Below, piece by piece: positions 45,142-54,410 of a stretch of DNA of 64,000 nucleotides. A program made the translations under genes and the position numbers. The notes beneath the pieces were generated by a model. That model ran no database searches, was not told where the DNA came from, and worked only from the letters and a program-made list of their open reading frames with translations. The stretch lies in the NCBI RefSeq assembly GCF_009740395.1, contig NZ_WOXT01000001.1:492464-556463 (forward strand), read 5' to 3'. This DNA is from Noviluteimonas gilva (GTDB lineage Bacteria > Pseudomonadota > Gammaproteobacteria > Xanthomonadales > Xanthomonadaceae). The stretch's first letter is position 1. Each line of letters begins with the position of its first letter.

Positions 45142-48020
45142 CACTTCTTCGCCGCCGGGGCCGTGGCCGCGCCGCCGACCGGCTTGCCGTCGGCATCGAC
45201 CACCGACACTGCGCCGATGTTCAGCGCGCGCACCGGCTGCTCGATCTTCGACAGATCGCCGACGACGACATAGGTCAGCGCATTCGGATCGATCGCCTTG
45301 GCCGCCTGCGCGACCTGCGCGGCGTCGAGGCCTTCGACTTCCTTCATGCGCTGCACGACGTAATCGTCCGGGCGGTCGTAACGCACGATGCCGCCGATGG
45401 TCGACATCACCGCGCCGGCGGTTTCGTACGAACCGGGCATGCCGCGGATCTCGGTGTTCTGGATGCGCGTGACTTCCTCGGGCTTCGGCGGTGCCTTGCC
45501 GTCGGCGTACTCGGTGATTTCACGGCGCAGCTCGGCGAGCGATTCGGCCGTCTTGTCGATCTGCACCGGCGCGAACGCCATCCACGGGCGCTGGCCCAGC
45601 GCGTTCGACGCCATGCTGTACGCGCCGTAGGCCCAGTGCTTGTCTTCGCGCAGGTTCATGTTGAGGCGCGAAGAGAACTCGCCACCCAGCACGCTGTTGG
45701 CGAAATCGACCTTCACCGCACCGGCATCCTTGCTCGACGGAATTACCTGACCGACGTAGAGATTGGCCTGCACCGCACCCGGCTGGTCGATCAGGAACAC
45801 GCGCGGCTGCTTCGGCAGCGCGACGGGCGTCGGCGCGGCGAGCTTCGGCGCGCTGCCTTCGACCTTCCAGTCGCCGAACTTCTTTTCCAGCATCGGCGTG
45901 ATTTCGGCGAGCGTGGTGTCGCCGACGATCACGAGCGTCGCGTTGTCCGGACGCACCCAAGCCTTGTGGAAGTCGACCAGGTCATCGCGCGTGAGCGAAC
46001 CGATCGAGGCTTCGGTGCCCGTGCCGCTGAAAGGAATCGCGTACGGATGATGGTCGCCGTACAACAACGGCGGCAACACGCGCATCGCGGCGCCCTGCGG
46101 CTTGGCCTTCTCCTGCTTGATGCCCGCGATCCACGTCGCCTTGACCCGATCGATTTCCTTCTGGTCGTAACGCGGATTGCGCAGCATCGTGGCGAACAGG
46201 TCGAGCGAGGGATCCAGCTTTTCCTTCAGCGCCGACAGATACGCCGTCGCGCCATCGAGCGACGCCGACGCACCGAGGTTGGCGCCCAGCGCTTCGGCGC
46301 GGTTGCCGAACGCGAGCGCGTCCATGTCGCCGGCGCCTTCGTCGAGCATGCCCATCGCGAAGCCCGAGGTGCCGAGCTTCTTGCCCTGGTCGGAGGCATA
46401 GCCGCCGCCGAACATGTAGCTCATCTGCACGACCGGAATGTCGTGGCGTTCGGCGAGGATCACCTTGGTGCCGTTGCTCAAGGTCGCGCGCTGCAGCGCC
46501 GGGAACTTGAGCGACGGGAAGTCGTCGGTGACCGGCACGCCCTTGCTGCGATCGACCGTGCTGGCGGTGGTCTTGTACTTCGGATCGGCCTTCGGCAATT
46601 CGAACGGCGCCGGCGTTCCGGCCGGATCTTCCGGCAGATCCTTGCGCGTGCCCGGCTGCACGACCAGCACGTGGTCGCCCTGCGCGAGCCATTCCTTGCC
46701 GGCCTTCTGGATGTCGGCGACCGACGCGGTCTCGATGGTCTTCAGGCTCTCGCGGAAGCAACCGGGGTTGTTGGTGTAGATCGCGCACTCGGCGAGCGCG
46801 TCGGCCTTGCCGCCGAAGCCGCCGATGCGTTCGATGCCGCGCACGAAGCCGGCCTTGAACACGGTGCGGGCCTGTTCGAGTTCCGCCGCCGTCGGGCCTT
46901 GCGCGATCAGGCGCTTGAGTTCTTCATCGATCGCGGCCTCGACCTTCGCTTCGTCCACGCCCTGCTTCACGTCGGCCTGGATGAGGAAGTTCGAACCCAG
47001 CTGCGAGGCGTCGACGTAGGCCGACACGCTGTCGACGGTCTTGTCGTCGAACAGCAAACGCTTGTCCAGGCGCGAAGACTTGCTGCCGCCGAGCACCTGC
47101 GCGAGCAACTGCAAACGCTCGACGTCGGGCGCACCGTACTGCGCGACATTCCACACGCGATAGATGCGCGTCTGCGGCACCTTGTCTTCCATCGTCGCGC
47201 GCGTGGTCTGCGTGCGCCTGGCCGGATCGACCTTCGGCTGCGCCATCGTCGGGCTGGCCGGGATGTCGCCGAAGAATTCCATGGCCTTCTGCTTCGCCGT
47301 GGCCACGTCGATGTCGCCGGCGAGCACGAGCACGGCGTTGTTCGGGCCGTACCAGGTGCGGAACCAGTTCTTGACGTCCTCGAGCTTGGCGGCGTCCAGA
47401 TCGTTCATCGAACCGATCGTGGTGTGGTGGTACGGGTGGCCGGCCGGATACATCGTCTTCTGCAGCACTTCCCACACCTGGCCGTAGGGCTGGTTCTGGC
47501 CCTGGCGCTTTTCGTTCTGCACCACGCCGCGCTGTTCGTCGAGCGTGGCCTGGTCGATCGCGCCGAGCAGGTGGCCCATGCGGTCGGATTCCATCCACAG
47601 CGCGGTGTCGAGCGCGGTGGTGGGGACGTTCTCGAAGTAATTCGTGCGGTCGGTGTTCGTCGTGCCGTTGAGGTCGGTGGCGCCGACGGTTTCCAGCGGC
47701 GGGAAGAAGTCGCCCTTGTGGTTCTCCGAACCGTTGAACATCAGGTGTTCGAACAGGTGCGCGAAGCCGCTGCGACCCGAGGGTTCGTCCTTGCTGCCGA
47801 CGTGGTACCAGAGATTGACCGCGACGATCGGCGCCTTTCGGTCGGTGTGCACGACCACGCGCAGGCCGTTGGGCAGCGTGAAGGTCTCGTACGGAATGTC
47901 GACGGTGGACGCGGCGGGCGTCTTCGCCTGCACGGGCGCGGGCGCGAAGGCCGCGCCGCCGAGGGCGACGGACAGTGCGAGCGCGAGGGCGCCGGTGGCG
48001 AAGGGACGGGTCGGGGTCAT
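45141..48020 (-). CDS. M16 family zinc metallopeptidase, two tandem domains, exported
   Basis: The 959-residue protein has a signal peptide (cleaved after PVQA or so), then two M16 halves. The N-terminal half is catalytic, with HLFEH (residues 88-92, the inverted zinc motif HxxEH) and a later metal-binding Glu in VQNEKRQ. The C-terminal half lacks this motif and has RYDQKEIDRVK, LVIVGD and QANLYVGQVIPS, a typical non-catalytic partner. Such proteases act in the periplasm or at the outer membrane and probably degrade peptides; the substrate is unknown. AGGAG precedes the ATG at 48020. The DUF4156 lipoprotein gene follows without a gap. Confidence 0.88.
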   Translation of the reverse strand: MTPTRPFATGALALALSVALGGAAFAPAPVQAKTPAASTVDIPYETFTLPNGLRVVVHTDRKAPIVAVNLWYHVGSKDEPSGRSGFAHLFEHLMFNGSENHKGDFFPPLETVGATDLNGTTNTDRTNYFENVPTTALDTALWMESDRMGHLLGAIDQATLDEQRGVVQNEKRQGQNQPYGQVWEVLQKTMYPAGHPYHHTTIGSMNDLDAAKLEDVKNWFRTWYGPNNAVLVLAGDIDVATAKQKAMEFFGDIPASPTMAQPKVDPARRTQTTRATMEDKVPQTRIYRVWNVAQYGAPDVERLQLLAQVLGGSKSSRLDKRLLFDDKTVDSVSAYVDASQLGSNFLIQADVKQGVDEAKVEAAIDEELKRLIAQGPTAAELEQARTVFKAGFVRGIERIGGFGGKADALAECAIYTNNPGCFRESLKTIETASVADIQKAGKEWLAQGDHVLVVQPGTRKDLPEDPAGTPAPFELPKADPKYKTTASTVDRSKGVPVTDDFPSLKFPALQRATLSNGTKVILAERHDIPVVQMSYMFGGGYASDQGKKLGTSGFAMGMLDEGAGDMDALAFGNRAEALGANLGASASLDGATAYLSALKEKLDPSLDLFATMLRNPRYDQKEIDRVKATWIAGIKQEKAKPQGAAMRVLPPLLYGDHHPYAIPFSGTGTEASIGSLTRDDLVDFHKAWVRPDNATLVIVGDTTLAEITPMLEKKFGDWKVEGSAPKLAAPTPVALPKQPRVFLIDQPGAVQANLYVGQVIPSSKDAGAVKVDFANSVLGGEFSSRLNMNLREDKHWAYGAYSMASNALGQRPWMAFAPVQIDKTAESLAELRREITEYADGKAPPKPEEVTRIQNTEIRGMPGSYETAGAVMSTIGGIVRYDRPDDYVVQRMKEVEGLDAAQVAQAAKAIDPNALTYVVVGDLSKIEQPVRALNIGAVSVVDADGKPVGGAATAPAAKK

Positions 48021-48124
48021 GCGGAAGAGGCTCCTGGTCGCAAGGCGATCTGTACGACCTTCGATCCTAGCCCGCCCCCGGCGCCGATACACTAGGTCGG
48101 ACGGCACACCCGACAAGGACGCGC

Positions 48125-48832
48125 ATGGCCACGCCAGCCCACAGCCTCGTCACCGGCGCCAATCGCGGCCTCGGCCTCGCATTGGTGCGCGGGTTGCTCG
48201 CGCGCGGCGACCGCGTCGTCGCCACCGCGCGCCATCCGGGCAAGGCCACCGCCCTGAACACGCTGACCGGTGAATATCCGGGGCGCCTGCATGTCTTGCC
48301 GCTCGATGTCGCATCGGACAAATCGCGCGGGGAACTCGCGCGCGAGTTGCCGCTGGTGCTCGACGACGCGAAATTGGGCCTGATGATCAACAACGCCGGC
48401 GTGCTCCACAGCGGAGAACGCTGGGGGAAATTGAGCGCGGAGGTGGTCGAGGACAGCCTGCGCATCAATGCGATCGGGCCGCTGCTCCTCGTGCAGTCGC
48501 TGGAGCATTTGCTGGAAGACGGCGCGACGGTGGCGAACATCTCGACACAGATGGCGTCGCTGAGTGCGCGCAACGAGTTCCGTTCGCCGAGCTATTCGAT
48601 GAGCAAAGTCGCCCAGAACATGGCGACGGTGCAGCTCGCCCTCGCGCTGAAACCGCGCGGGATCAAGGTCGTTGCCCTCAGTCCGGGGTGGGTCCGTACC
48701 GACATGGGCGGCGCGGGCGGCGAAATCGCACCCGAGGAATCGGCCGCGGGGTTGTTGGAGACGATTGGCGCGTTGAAGGACGCCGACAGCGGCCGTTTCC
48801 TCGATTGGCGCGGACAGCCGATGGCCTGGTGA
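48125..48832 (+). CDS. SDR oxidoreductase, C-factor-like
   Basis: The 235-residue protein has the Rossmann motif TGANRGLGLALVRGLL, NNAG, and SYSMSKVAQN with the catalytic Tyr and Lys. It resembles the CsgA/C-factor-type SDRs; substrates of these are largely unknown. AAGGA precedes the ATG. It is divergent from the M16 gene with 104 bp between them. Confidence 0.8.
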   Translation: MATPAHSLVTGANRGLGLALVRGLLARGDRVVATARHPGKATALNTLTGEYPGRLHVLPLDVASDKSRGELARELPLVLDDAKLGLMINNAGVLHSGERWGKLSAEVVEDSLRINAIGPLLLVQSLEHLLEDGATVANISTQMASLSARNEFRSPSYSMSKVAQNMATVQLALALKPRGIKVVALSPGWVRTDMGGAGGEIAPEESAAGLLETIGALKDADSGRFLDWRGQPMAW

Positions 48833-48966
48833 GGGCGCGGACGTCCGCGGACACTCCCTACGCCGCAGGCAATTCTTTTCGAATCAACACGTTAACCATT
48901 GGCATATCTCGTGCATCCAAAGGGATATCCGGGCAATGACGTCCGACGATTCGAAAGGAGTTCGCC

Positions 48967-49206
48967 ATGTCCCTCCACACCCAGATCAAGCGCGGCTTGC
49001 TCGCCCTCCCCGTCGCCGCCCTGCTGATCCTGTTCGGTGCGATCGCGCCGGCCGGTGCCGCCGCGCCGTCGGAGGATTGCCTGGCCGCCGCGGCCGCCGC
49101 CGCTGCCGAGGAAGCGCCGGTCGAGCGTCGCGTCGATTTCCATTCGATGCTGCCGGGTGCGTTGCACGTGCTGCGCAAGGTCGAGATCCCGACTGTTAAT
49201 GGGTAA
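48967..49206 (+). CDS. Small exported protein of unknown family
   Basis: The 79-residue product has a strong AGGAG before its ATG, a signal peptide (basic start TQIKRG, hydrophobic ALPVAALLILFGAIAPAG, probable cleavage after AAA), and a short mature part with a run of eight Ala (about residues 40-47), one Cys and a DFHSMLPGALHVLRKVEIP tail. I recognise no family. A promoter-like A/T-richer stretch (TTCTTTTCGAATCAACACG to AACCATTGGC) precedes it at 48.87-48.9 kb. The good ribosome site and signal peptide make it a credible gene. Confidence 0.65.
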   Translation: MSLHTQIKRGLLALPVAALLILFGAIAPAGAAAPSEDCLAAAAAAAAEEAPVERRVDFHSMLPGALHVLRKVEIPTVNG

Positions 49207-49241
49207 AGCAGGCAAGGGTTGATCCGTCGCACAATGTGCGG

Positions 49242-49706
49242 ATGTTCGATGTCGTCCTTTTCCAACCCGAGATCCCGCCGAACACCGGCAACGTGATCCG
49301 CCTGTGCGCCAACACCGGCGCACGCCTGCATCTGATTCGCCCGCTCGGCTTCACGCTCGAAGATGCACAACTGCGCCGCGCGGGCCTCGACTATCACGAA
49401 TACGCCAAGCTCCAGGTCCATGACTCTCTGGACGATGCATTGGCGGCGATCGCGCCCAAACGCCTGTTCGCACTGAGCACGCGCGGCCGCACGCGATTCG
49501 ACACACCGCACTACGGCGAAGGCGATGCCTTCCTGTTCGGCCCCGAGACGCGCGGTTTGCCCGACGACGTGCTCGCGCAGGTGCCGGAAGCGCAACGCCT
49601 GCGCCTGCCGATGCGGCCCGACAATCGCAGCCTGAATCTTTCGAACGCCGTCGCGGTCGTGGTTTTCGAAGCGTGGCGCCAGCACGGATTCGCCGGCGGC
49701 GGCTAA
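49242..49706 (+). CDS. trmL: tRNA (cytidine(34)-2'-O)-methyltransferase
   Basis: TrmL methylates the wobble nucleotide of two leucine tRNAs, using SAM. The 154-residue protein has the SPOUT knot features: PEIPPNTGNVIRLCANTGA near the start, FGPETRGLP, and NLSNAVAVVVFEAWRQ at the end. The ATG at 49242 is preferred over a GTG two codons upstream. Its stop overlaps that of the convergent otsA. Confidence 0.93.
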   Translation: MFDVVLFQPEIPPNTGNVIRLCANTGARLHLIRPLGFTLEDAQLRRAGLDYHEYAKLQVHDSLDDALAAIAPKRLFALSTRGRTRFDTPHYGEGDAFLFGPETRGLPDDVLAQVPEAQRLRLPMRPDNRSLNLSNAVAVVVFEAWRQHGFAGGG

Positions 49707-51067
49707 CCCGACAGCGCTTCGAGGAATTTGTGGCGCCACAAGGTGATGTCGTAACGGCGCAAGCGCTTGAGCAACGCGTTCCAGCGTTCCTTGCGTTCAG
49801 TTGCCGGCATCGCATGTGCTTGCGCGAGTGCATCGGCCACGCCGTCGAGGTCGTACGGATTCACGATCAGCGCTTCCTTCATCTCCGCCGCAGCGCCCGC
49901 GAACCGGGACAACACCAGCACGCCCGGCGTTTCCGGATCCTGCGAGGCGACGAACTCTTTCGCGACGAGGTTCATGCCGTCGCGCAGCGGTGTCACCAAT
50001 CCGATGTCGGCGCTGCGATAGAAGCCCGTCAACACACCGTGCGAGAAGTCGCGATTGACGTAGCGCAACGGCGTCCAGTCCGGCGATGCGTGGCGGCCAT
50101 TGATGTGCCCGGCGAGACCTTCCAGTTCGCGGCGCAGCGCCTGGTATTCCGGCACTTCGCTGCGCGAGACCGGTGCGAGCTGCAGATACGTGATCTGGCC
50201 GTGGAGGTCGGGGTAGCGATCGAGGAAGTGCTCGAACGCGCGGAAACGATCGGGCAACCCCTTGGAGTAATCGAGACGATCCACGCCGATGGTCAGCACG
50301 CGCGCGCCCAGGCTTTCGCGCAAACGCTGCACCGAGGCGCGCGTGCTCGCGGCCTTCGCCTGTCGCGCGATGTGTTCGGTGTCGATGCTGATCGGGAACA
50401 CGGCCGCGCGGAACTCGCGCCCATCCGCGGTGCGCATGCGCCCATCCGAGAACGCCTTGCCGCCGATGTACAGGCGCACGTAGCTCTGGAAGCGATCCAG
50501 GTCGCGCTCGGTCTGGAAGCCGACGAGATCGTAGGAGGCGAGCGAGCTGAACAACACTTCGTGGTTCGGCAGCGCCGCGAGCAGATCCGATGAAGGCATC
50601 GGCACGTGCAGGAAGAAGCCGATGCGATTGCCGACACCCAGTTCGCGCAAGCGCTGCGCAAGCGGAATCATGTGGTAATCGTGCACCCAGACGATGTCGT
50701 CCTCGCGCAATTGCGCGGCGAGCTTTTCGGCGAACAAGGCATTGACGCGCCGATACCCATCCTGCGTGTCGCGCCGGTAGTCGACGAGATCCAGGCGGAA
50801 GTGCAGCAACGGCCAGAGCGTGCGGTTCGCGAAGCCGTTGTAGTAGTGGTCGAAGTCCTCGACCGACAAATCCATCGTGCAATAAGTCGTATTGCCGTTC
50901 TCGGTCGTGTGCAAGGTGCCGGACGCATCCTTCGTCCGCTTGCCGCTCCACCCGAACCACATGCCGCCGTGTTCCTTGAGCGCCGCGCGCATCGCCACGG
51001 CCAGTCCGCCCGCGCGATGCTCGTTCGGCATCGCCACGCGGTTGGACACGATGACGAGGCGACTCAT
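49703..51067 (-). CDS. otsA: Trehalose-6-phosphate synthase
   Basis: OtsA joins UDP-glucose (or ADP-/GDP-glucose) and glucose-6-phosphate to trehalose-6-phosphate. The 454-residue protein has the GT20 features: SNRV and [10 protein letters not shown] at the start, [32 protein letters not shown], and [11 protein letters not shown] at the donor site. Its ATG follows GAAGGG and lies 13 bp after the GH15 stop. It is the third gene of otsB-GH15-otsA. Confidence 0.95.
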   Translation of the reverse strand: MSRLVIVSNRVAMPNEHRAGGLAVAMRAALKEHGGMWFGWSGKRTKDASGTLHTTENGNTTYCTMDLSVEDFDHYYNGFANRTLWPLLHFRLDLVDYRRDTQDGYRRVNALFAEKLAAQLREDDIVWVHDYHMIPLAQRLRELGVGNRIGFFLHVPMPSSDLLAALPNHEVLFSSLASYDLVGFQTERDLDRFQSYVRLYIGGKAFSDGRMRTADGREFRAAVFPISIDTEHIARQAKAASTRASVQRLRESLGARVLTIGVDRLDYSKGLPDRFRAFEHFLDRYPDLHGQITYLQLAPVSRSEVPEYQALRRELEGLAGHINGRHASPDWTPLRYVNRDFSHGVLTGFYRSADIGLVTPLRDGMNLVAKEFVASQDPETPGVLVLSRFAGAAAEMKEALIVNPYDLDGVADALAQAHAMPATERKERWNALLKRLRRYDITLWRHKFLEALSG

Positions 51068-51080
51068 CGTCGGCCCTTCA

Positions 51081-52865
51081 TTACGTCGCCTCCTGCCAGG
51101 GGCGCGACAAGCGCATCGCGGCGCTGATCAGCCCGACGTGCGAATACGTCTGCGGGAAGTTGCCCCACGCTTCGCCATCCTCGAAGCCGAGGTCTTCCGA
51201 CAACAAGCCCAGTGGGTTGCGCCGCGCGAGCACGCTCTCGAACAGCGAGCGCGCTTCGTCCGTGCGACCGATCGCCGCGAGCGCCTCGACGTACCAGAAC
51301 GTGCAGATCGTGAAGCTGGTTTCCGGCGCGCCGAAATCGTCGGGCGCGATGTAGCGATACAACCCGTGGCCGCGCCGCAATCCCTTGCCGATGGCTTCGA
51401 CCGTCGCGACGTAACGCGGATCGCTCGCTTCGATGAAGCCGGTATCGGCGAGCAACAGCAAGCTCGCATCCAGGCGATCACCACCGAATGCATCGGCGAA
51501 GTGACCCGCCTCTTCGTTCCAGGCCTTCTCGATGATCGTCGCGTGGATGCGATCCGCGCGCCCGCGCCAATGTTCGACGCGATCGCCGAGACCGAAGCGT
51601 GCGGCGATCTTCGCGAGGCGGTCGCACGCGGCCCAACACATGACCGACGAGTACGTGTGGACCGACGTGCGGCCGCGGAACTCCCACAAACCGGCATCGG
51701 GCTGGTCGTGCATCAACCACGCCTGTTCGCCGAGCGGTTCGAGGCGTGCGAAGGTCGACGCATCGCCCGGTTGTTGCAGGCGCTGGTCGAAGAACAACTG
51801 CGTCGAGGCAAGCATGACGCTGCCGTACACATCGTGCTGCACCTGTTTCCACGCCAGGTTGCCCACGCGCACCGGGCCCATGCCGCGATAGCCTTCGAGC
51901 CCTTCGGCTTCGTCTTCGTGCAGCGCCGCTTCGAAACCGATGCCGTACACCGGCTGCAGGTCGGCGCGCTCGCCCGTGACGAGGTTGAAGATGTAGCGGA
52001 TGTACTCCTCCATCGTCGCCGTCGCGCCCAGGCGATTGAGCGCGCGCACGACGAAGGCCGCATCGCGCAGCCAGCAATAGCGGTAATCCCAGTTGCGCTG
52101 CGTGTGCGGCGCTTCGGGGATCGACGTGGTCATCGCCGCGATGATTGCGCCGGTGTCTTCGTACTGGCAAAGCTTCAACGTGATCGCGCTGCGGATCACC
52201 GCGTCCTGCCATTCGAGCGGGATGGAGAGATATCGCGTCCACTCGCGCCAATAGATCGTCGTGCGTTCCTCGGCGTCGCGGATGAAGGCGCCGATCGGTT
52301 GCGTCAGCGTTTCGTCGGGGCCAAGGACGAAGTGCAATTCGCGATCGAGCACGAAGGGGAGTTCGTCGCGCAGCAAACGCAGCGACAGGTCGGTGGTCAA
52401 ACGCAGCACATGACCCGGCAACAGCCAGCGCATGTGGTTGCTGCCCCACGTGCGCTCGGGTTCGCGCGCGCCCCACTCGGCGAGCGGCTGCAGCTTGATG
52501 CGGATGCGTGGCGCGCCGGCGAGCGGACGCACGCGCCGATACAAACCGACCGGTCGATAGAGACGGTTGTAATGTCGCCAGCGCGGCGCGAAGTCGGTGA
52601 TTTCCACCACGCCGCCGCTCCTGTCGCGCAGGATCGTGCGCAGGATCGCGGTGTTGGGAATGTAGTGTTGTTCGCTGTCGGCGAAGTTCTCGATCTCGAT
52701 GCCCCACATGCCGCCGTCGCGCTTGGGCGAAAGCAGCGCGCAGAACGCGGGGTCGCCATCGAATGCGGGAAGACAACACCAAACCACCGTGCCGCTCGCA
52801 TCGAGCAGCGCGCCGAAGGTGCCATTGCCGATGACGCCGAGGTCCAGGTTCGCCGGTCGGATCAT
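51081..52865 (-). CDS. Glycoside hydrolase family 15 protein (glucoamylase/trehalase-type)
   Basis: The 594-residue protein has the two-domain GH15 plan: an N-terminal beta-sandwich (IGNGTFGALLDASGTVVWCCLP) and an (alpha/alpha)6 barrel (NWDYRYCWLRDAAFVVRALNRL) with WGNFPQTYSHVGLISAAMRLSR at the C-terminus. Characterised relatives cleave terminal alpha-glucosidic bonds; a bacterial branch hydrolyses trehalose. Sitting between otsB and otsA, with an ATGA overlap to otsB, it is more likely a trehalase-type or other trehalose-cycle enzyme than a starch glucoamylase, but this is inference. It has no signal peptide, so it acts in the cytoplasm. Confidence 0.88.
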   Translation of the reverse strand: MIRPANLDLGVIGNGTFGALLDASGTVVWCCLPAFDGDPAFCALLSPKRDGGMWGIEIENFADSEQHYIPNTAILRTILRDRSGGVVEITDFAPRWRHYNRLYRPVGLYRRVRPLAGAPRIRIKLQPLAEWGAREPERTWGSNHMRWLLPGHVLRLTTDLSLRLLRDELPFVLDRELHFVLGPDETLTQPIGAFIRDAEERTTIYWREWTRYLSIPLEWQDAVIRSAITLKLCQYEDTGAIIAAMTTSIPEAPHTQRNWDYRYCWLRDAAFVVRALNRLGATATMEEYIRYIFNLVTGERADLQPVYGIGFEAALHEDEAEGLEGYRGMGPVRVGNLAWKQVQHDVYGSVMLASTQLFFDQRLQQPGDASTFARLEPLGEQAWLMHDQPDAGLWEFRGRTSVHTYSSVMCWAACDRLAKIAARFGLGDRVEHWRGRADRIHATIIEKAWNEEAGHFADAFGGDRLDASLLLLADTGFIEASDPRYVATVEAIGKGLRRGHGLYRYIAPDDFGAPETSFTICTFWYVEALAAIGRTDEARSLFESVLARRNPLGLLSEDLGFEDGEAWGNFPQTYSHVGLISAAMRLSRPWQEAT

Positions 52866-53665
52866 GCGTGCACTCCATCATGGGCGGTGGCGCGCGCGAG
52901 CCAGGCGCGCACCGCGGCGGGATCGGGAAGGCGCCAACGCGCGGCGCTCGGGGCGCGATCGCCGACGAGCACGCTCAATCCCTGGTAGGCGTTGACGATC
53001 GAGAACGCATGCTCGTCGGTGAGATCGTCGCCGACGAACACCGGCGTGCGATCGCGGAACGGCGCTTGCGCCATGAAGCCTTCGACCGCCGTGCCCTTGT
53101 CGGGCGAGGATGCGCCGCCGGGGCGCAGTTCGAGCACCATGTCGCCGCCCTGCACGCGATAGTCGGGCAACACGCGCAAGGCCGCTGCGGCGAATGCACG
53201 GAACGCGTCGCGCGCATCGGGCGCGGCGCGCCAATGCAGCGCGAGGTTGGGGCCCTTGCGTTCGACGATCGCGCCGGGGTAGTTGATCGCGACGTGTTGC
53301 GCTTCTGCGTAGATGCCGATGAGCGATTCCGGCGCGACGGGCGGAAACGTGCGGCGTCCATCGGGTTCGCGTCGTTCCAGCCCGTGCATGCCGGCCGCGG
53401 GAATCGCGCGCAAGTCGCCGAACACGTCGTCGATCGCATCCAGCGAGCGACCGCTCACGAGCGCGAGCGCGCCGCCCAGCATCTCCGACAAGCGAACGAT
53501 GTCGCGTTGCAAATGCGCAGGCACGATCACTTGCGAAGGATGCGGCGCGAAGTCCAGCAAGCATCCATCGACATCGAGGAACAAGGCCCAGTCGGGCGCG
53601 GGCGACGGCGGCAAGGGAAGCACGCCGTCGCGTTGGGGCGCATCACGCGATTCCATCCCGCTCAT
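52862..53665 (-). CDS. otsB: Trehalose-phosphatase
   Basis: OtsB is a HAD phosphatase that removes phosphate from trehalose-6-phosphate. The 267-residue protein has motif I as DVDGCLLDF (the usual Thr after Gly is Cys), motif II as VSGRS, KGTAVEGFM and motif IV GDDLTDEHAF. It begins at the ATG at 53665 or nine bases later at 53656. It overlaps the GH15 start and is first in the operon otsB-GH15-otsA. The Thr-to-Cys change is noted because that Thr normally hydrogen-bonds the phosphate-carrying Asp; the remaining motifs are intact. Confidence 0.9.
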   Translation of the reverse strand: MSGMESRDAPQRDGVLPLPPSPAPDWALFLDVDGCLLDFAPHPSQVIVPAHLQRDIVRLSEMLGGALALVSGRSLDAIDDVFGDLRAIPAAGMHGLERREPDGRRTFPPVAPESLIGIYAEAQHVAINYPGAIVERKGPNLALHWRAAPDARDAFRAFAAAALRVLPDYRVQGGDMVLELRPGGASSPDKGTAVEGFMAQAPFRDRTPVFVGDDLTDEHAFSIVNAYQGLSVLVGDRAPSAARWRLPDPAAVRAWLARATAHDGVHA

Positions 53666-53715
53666 TCTCCCGATTTGCCGTGAGGCTCGGGTGGACGTGG
53701 GGTGATCGCGTGATG

Positions 53716-54279
53716 TCACGCGTCCTGTTCGTCGCCCACGTCGCCGATGTCGCGATCGGAGATGTCGACGCGATCGGAGCTCGAAAAACCGCTGCCCTGC
53801 TGATCGAAACCGGAACGCACCGCTTCCCCGGGCTTGCCGAACGCAGCGACGGATTCGCCGATCGTGATGCGATTGTGGACATCCTTCACGCCGGCGATGT
53901 TCCAGGCGATCTCTTCGGCATCGTGCTTCATCGGCCGCTCGGGAACCCATCCGTTGAGCGTGACGACACCGTCGGTCACCGCGGCGATGACCGCGGTCGC
54001 GTTGATCGTGTCTGCGCCGGTGAGGCGTTCGTGCAGCAATTCACCGATGCGCTCGTCGCTGCGCCAATTCTGTGTCGGGCCGACGCCGCGATAGCTGACG
54101 GCCCCATCGGCGACGGGTGCGAAATCGCGATTGGTCACCGACGGCAGTCCATCGTAGAGCTCGCGGTCGCGACGATCGATGCGCACATCCTCGTCGCGCG
54201 GACGATGCGCCATGCGCGGATCGCGATGTTCGATGGCGTGGCGTTGTGGGGGTGGATCGCCCTGGTGGTCGCGCGGCAT
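53716..54279 (-). CDS. BON domain protein
   Basis: The 187-residue protein starts with a charged low-complexity region (MPRDHQGDPPPQRHAIEHRD), followed by one BON domain (about residues 74-142: DERIGELLHERLTGAD, VVTLNGWVPERPMKHDAEEIAWNIAGVKDVHN). A tail with little order follows. BON domains attach to phospholipids and are common in osmotic-stress proteins such as OsmY. No signal peptide is visible. The ATG at 54279 has AAGGAG seven bases upstream. Next to trehalose and other stress genes, this supports a role in osmotic or desiccation stress. Confidence 0.8.
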   Translation of the reverse strand: MPRDHQGDPPPQRHAIEHRDPRMAHRPRDEDVRIDRRDRELYDGLPSVTNRDFAPVADGAVSYRGVGPTQNWRSDERIGELLHERLTGADTINATAVIAAVTDGVVTLNGWVPERPMKHDAEEIAWNIAGVKDVHNRITIGESVAAFGKPGEAVRSGFDQQGSGFSSSDRVDISDRDIGDVGDEQDA

Positions 54280-54410
54280 GACTCGCTCCTTGTGCTTCAT
54301 GAACGTGATGAAGCTAGCGCGGCGTTGGGCTGCGCGGCGTGATGGATGATTCATGCCGGTTCGACGCATCGGTCGATAACGTCGAAGCCTTCCTCGACGA
54401 CAGGTGCGAC

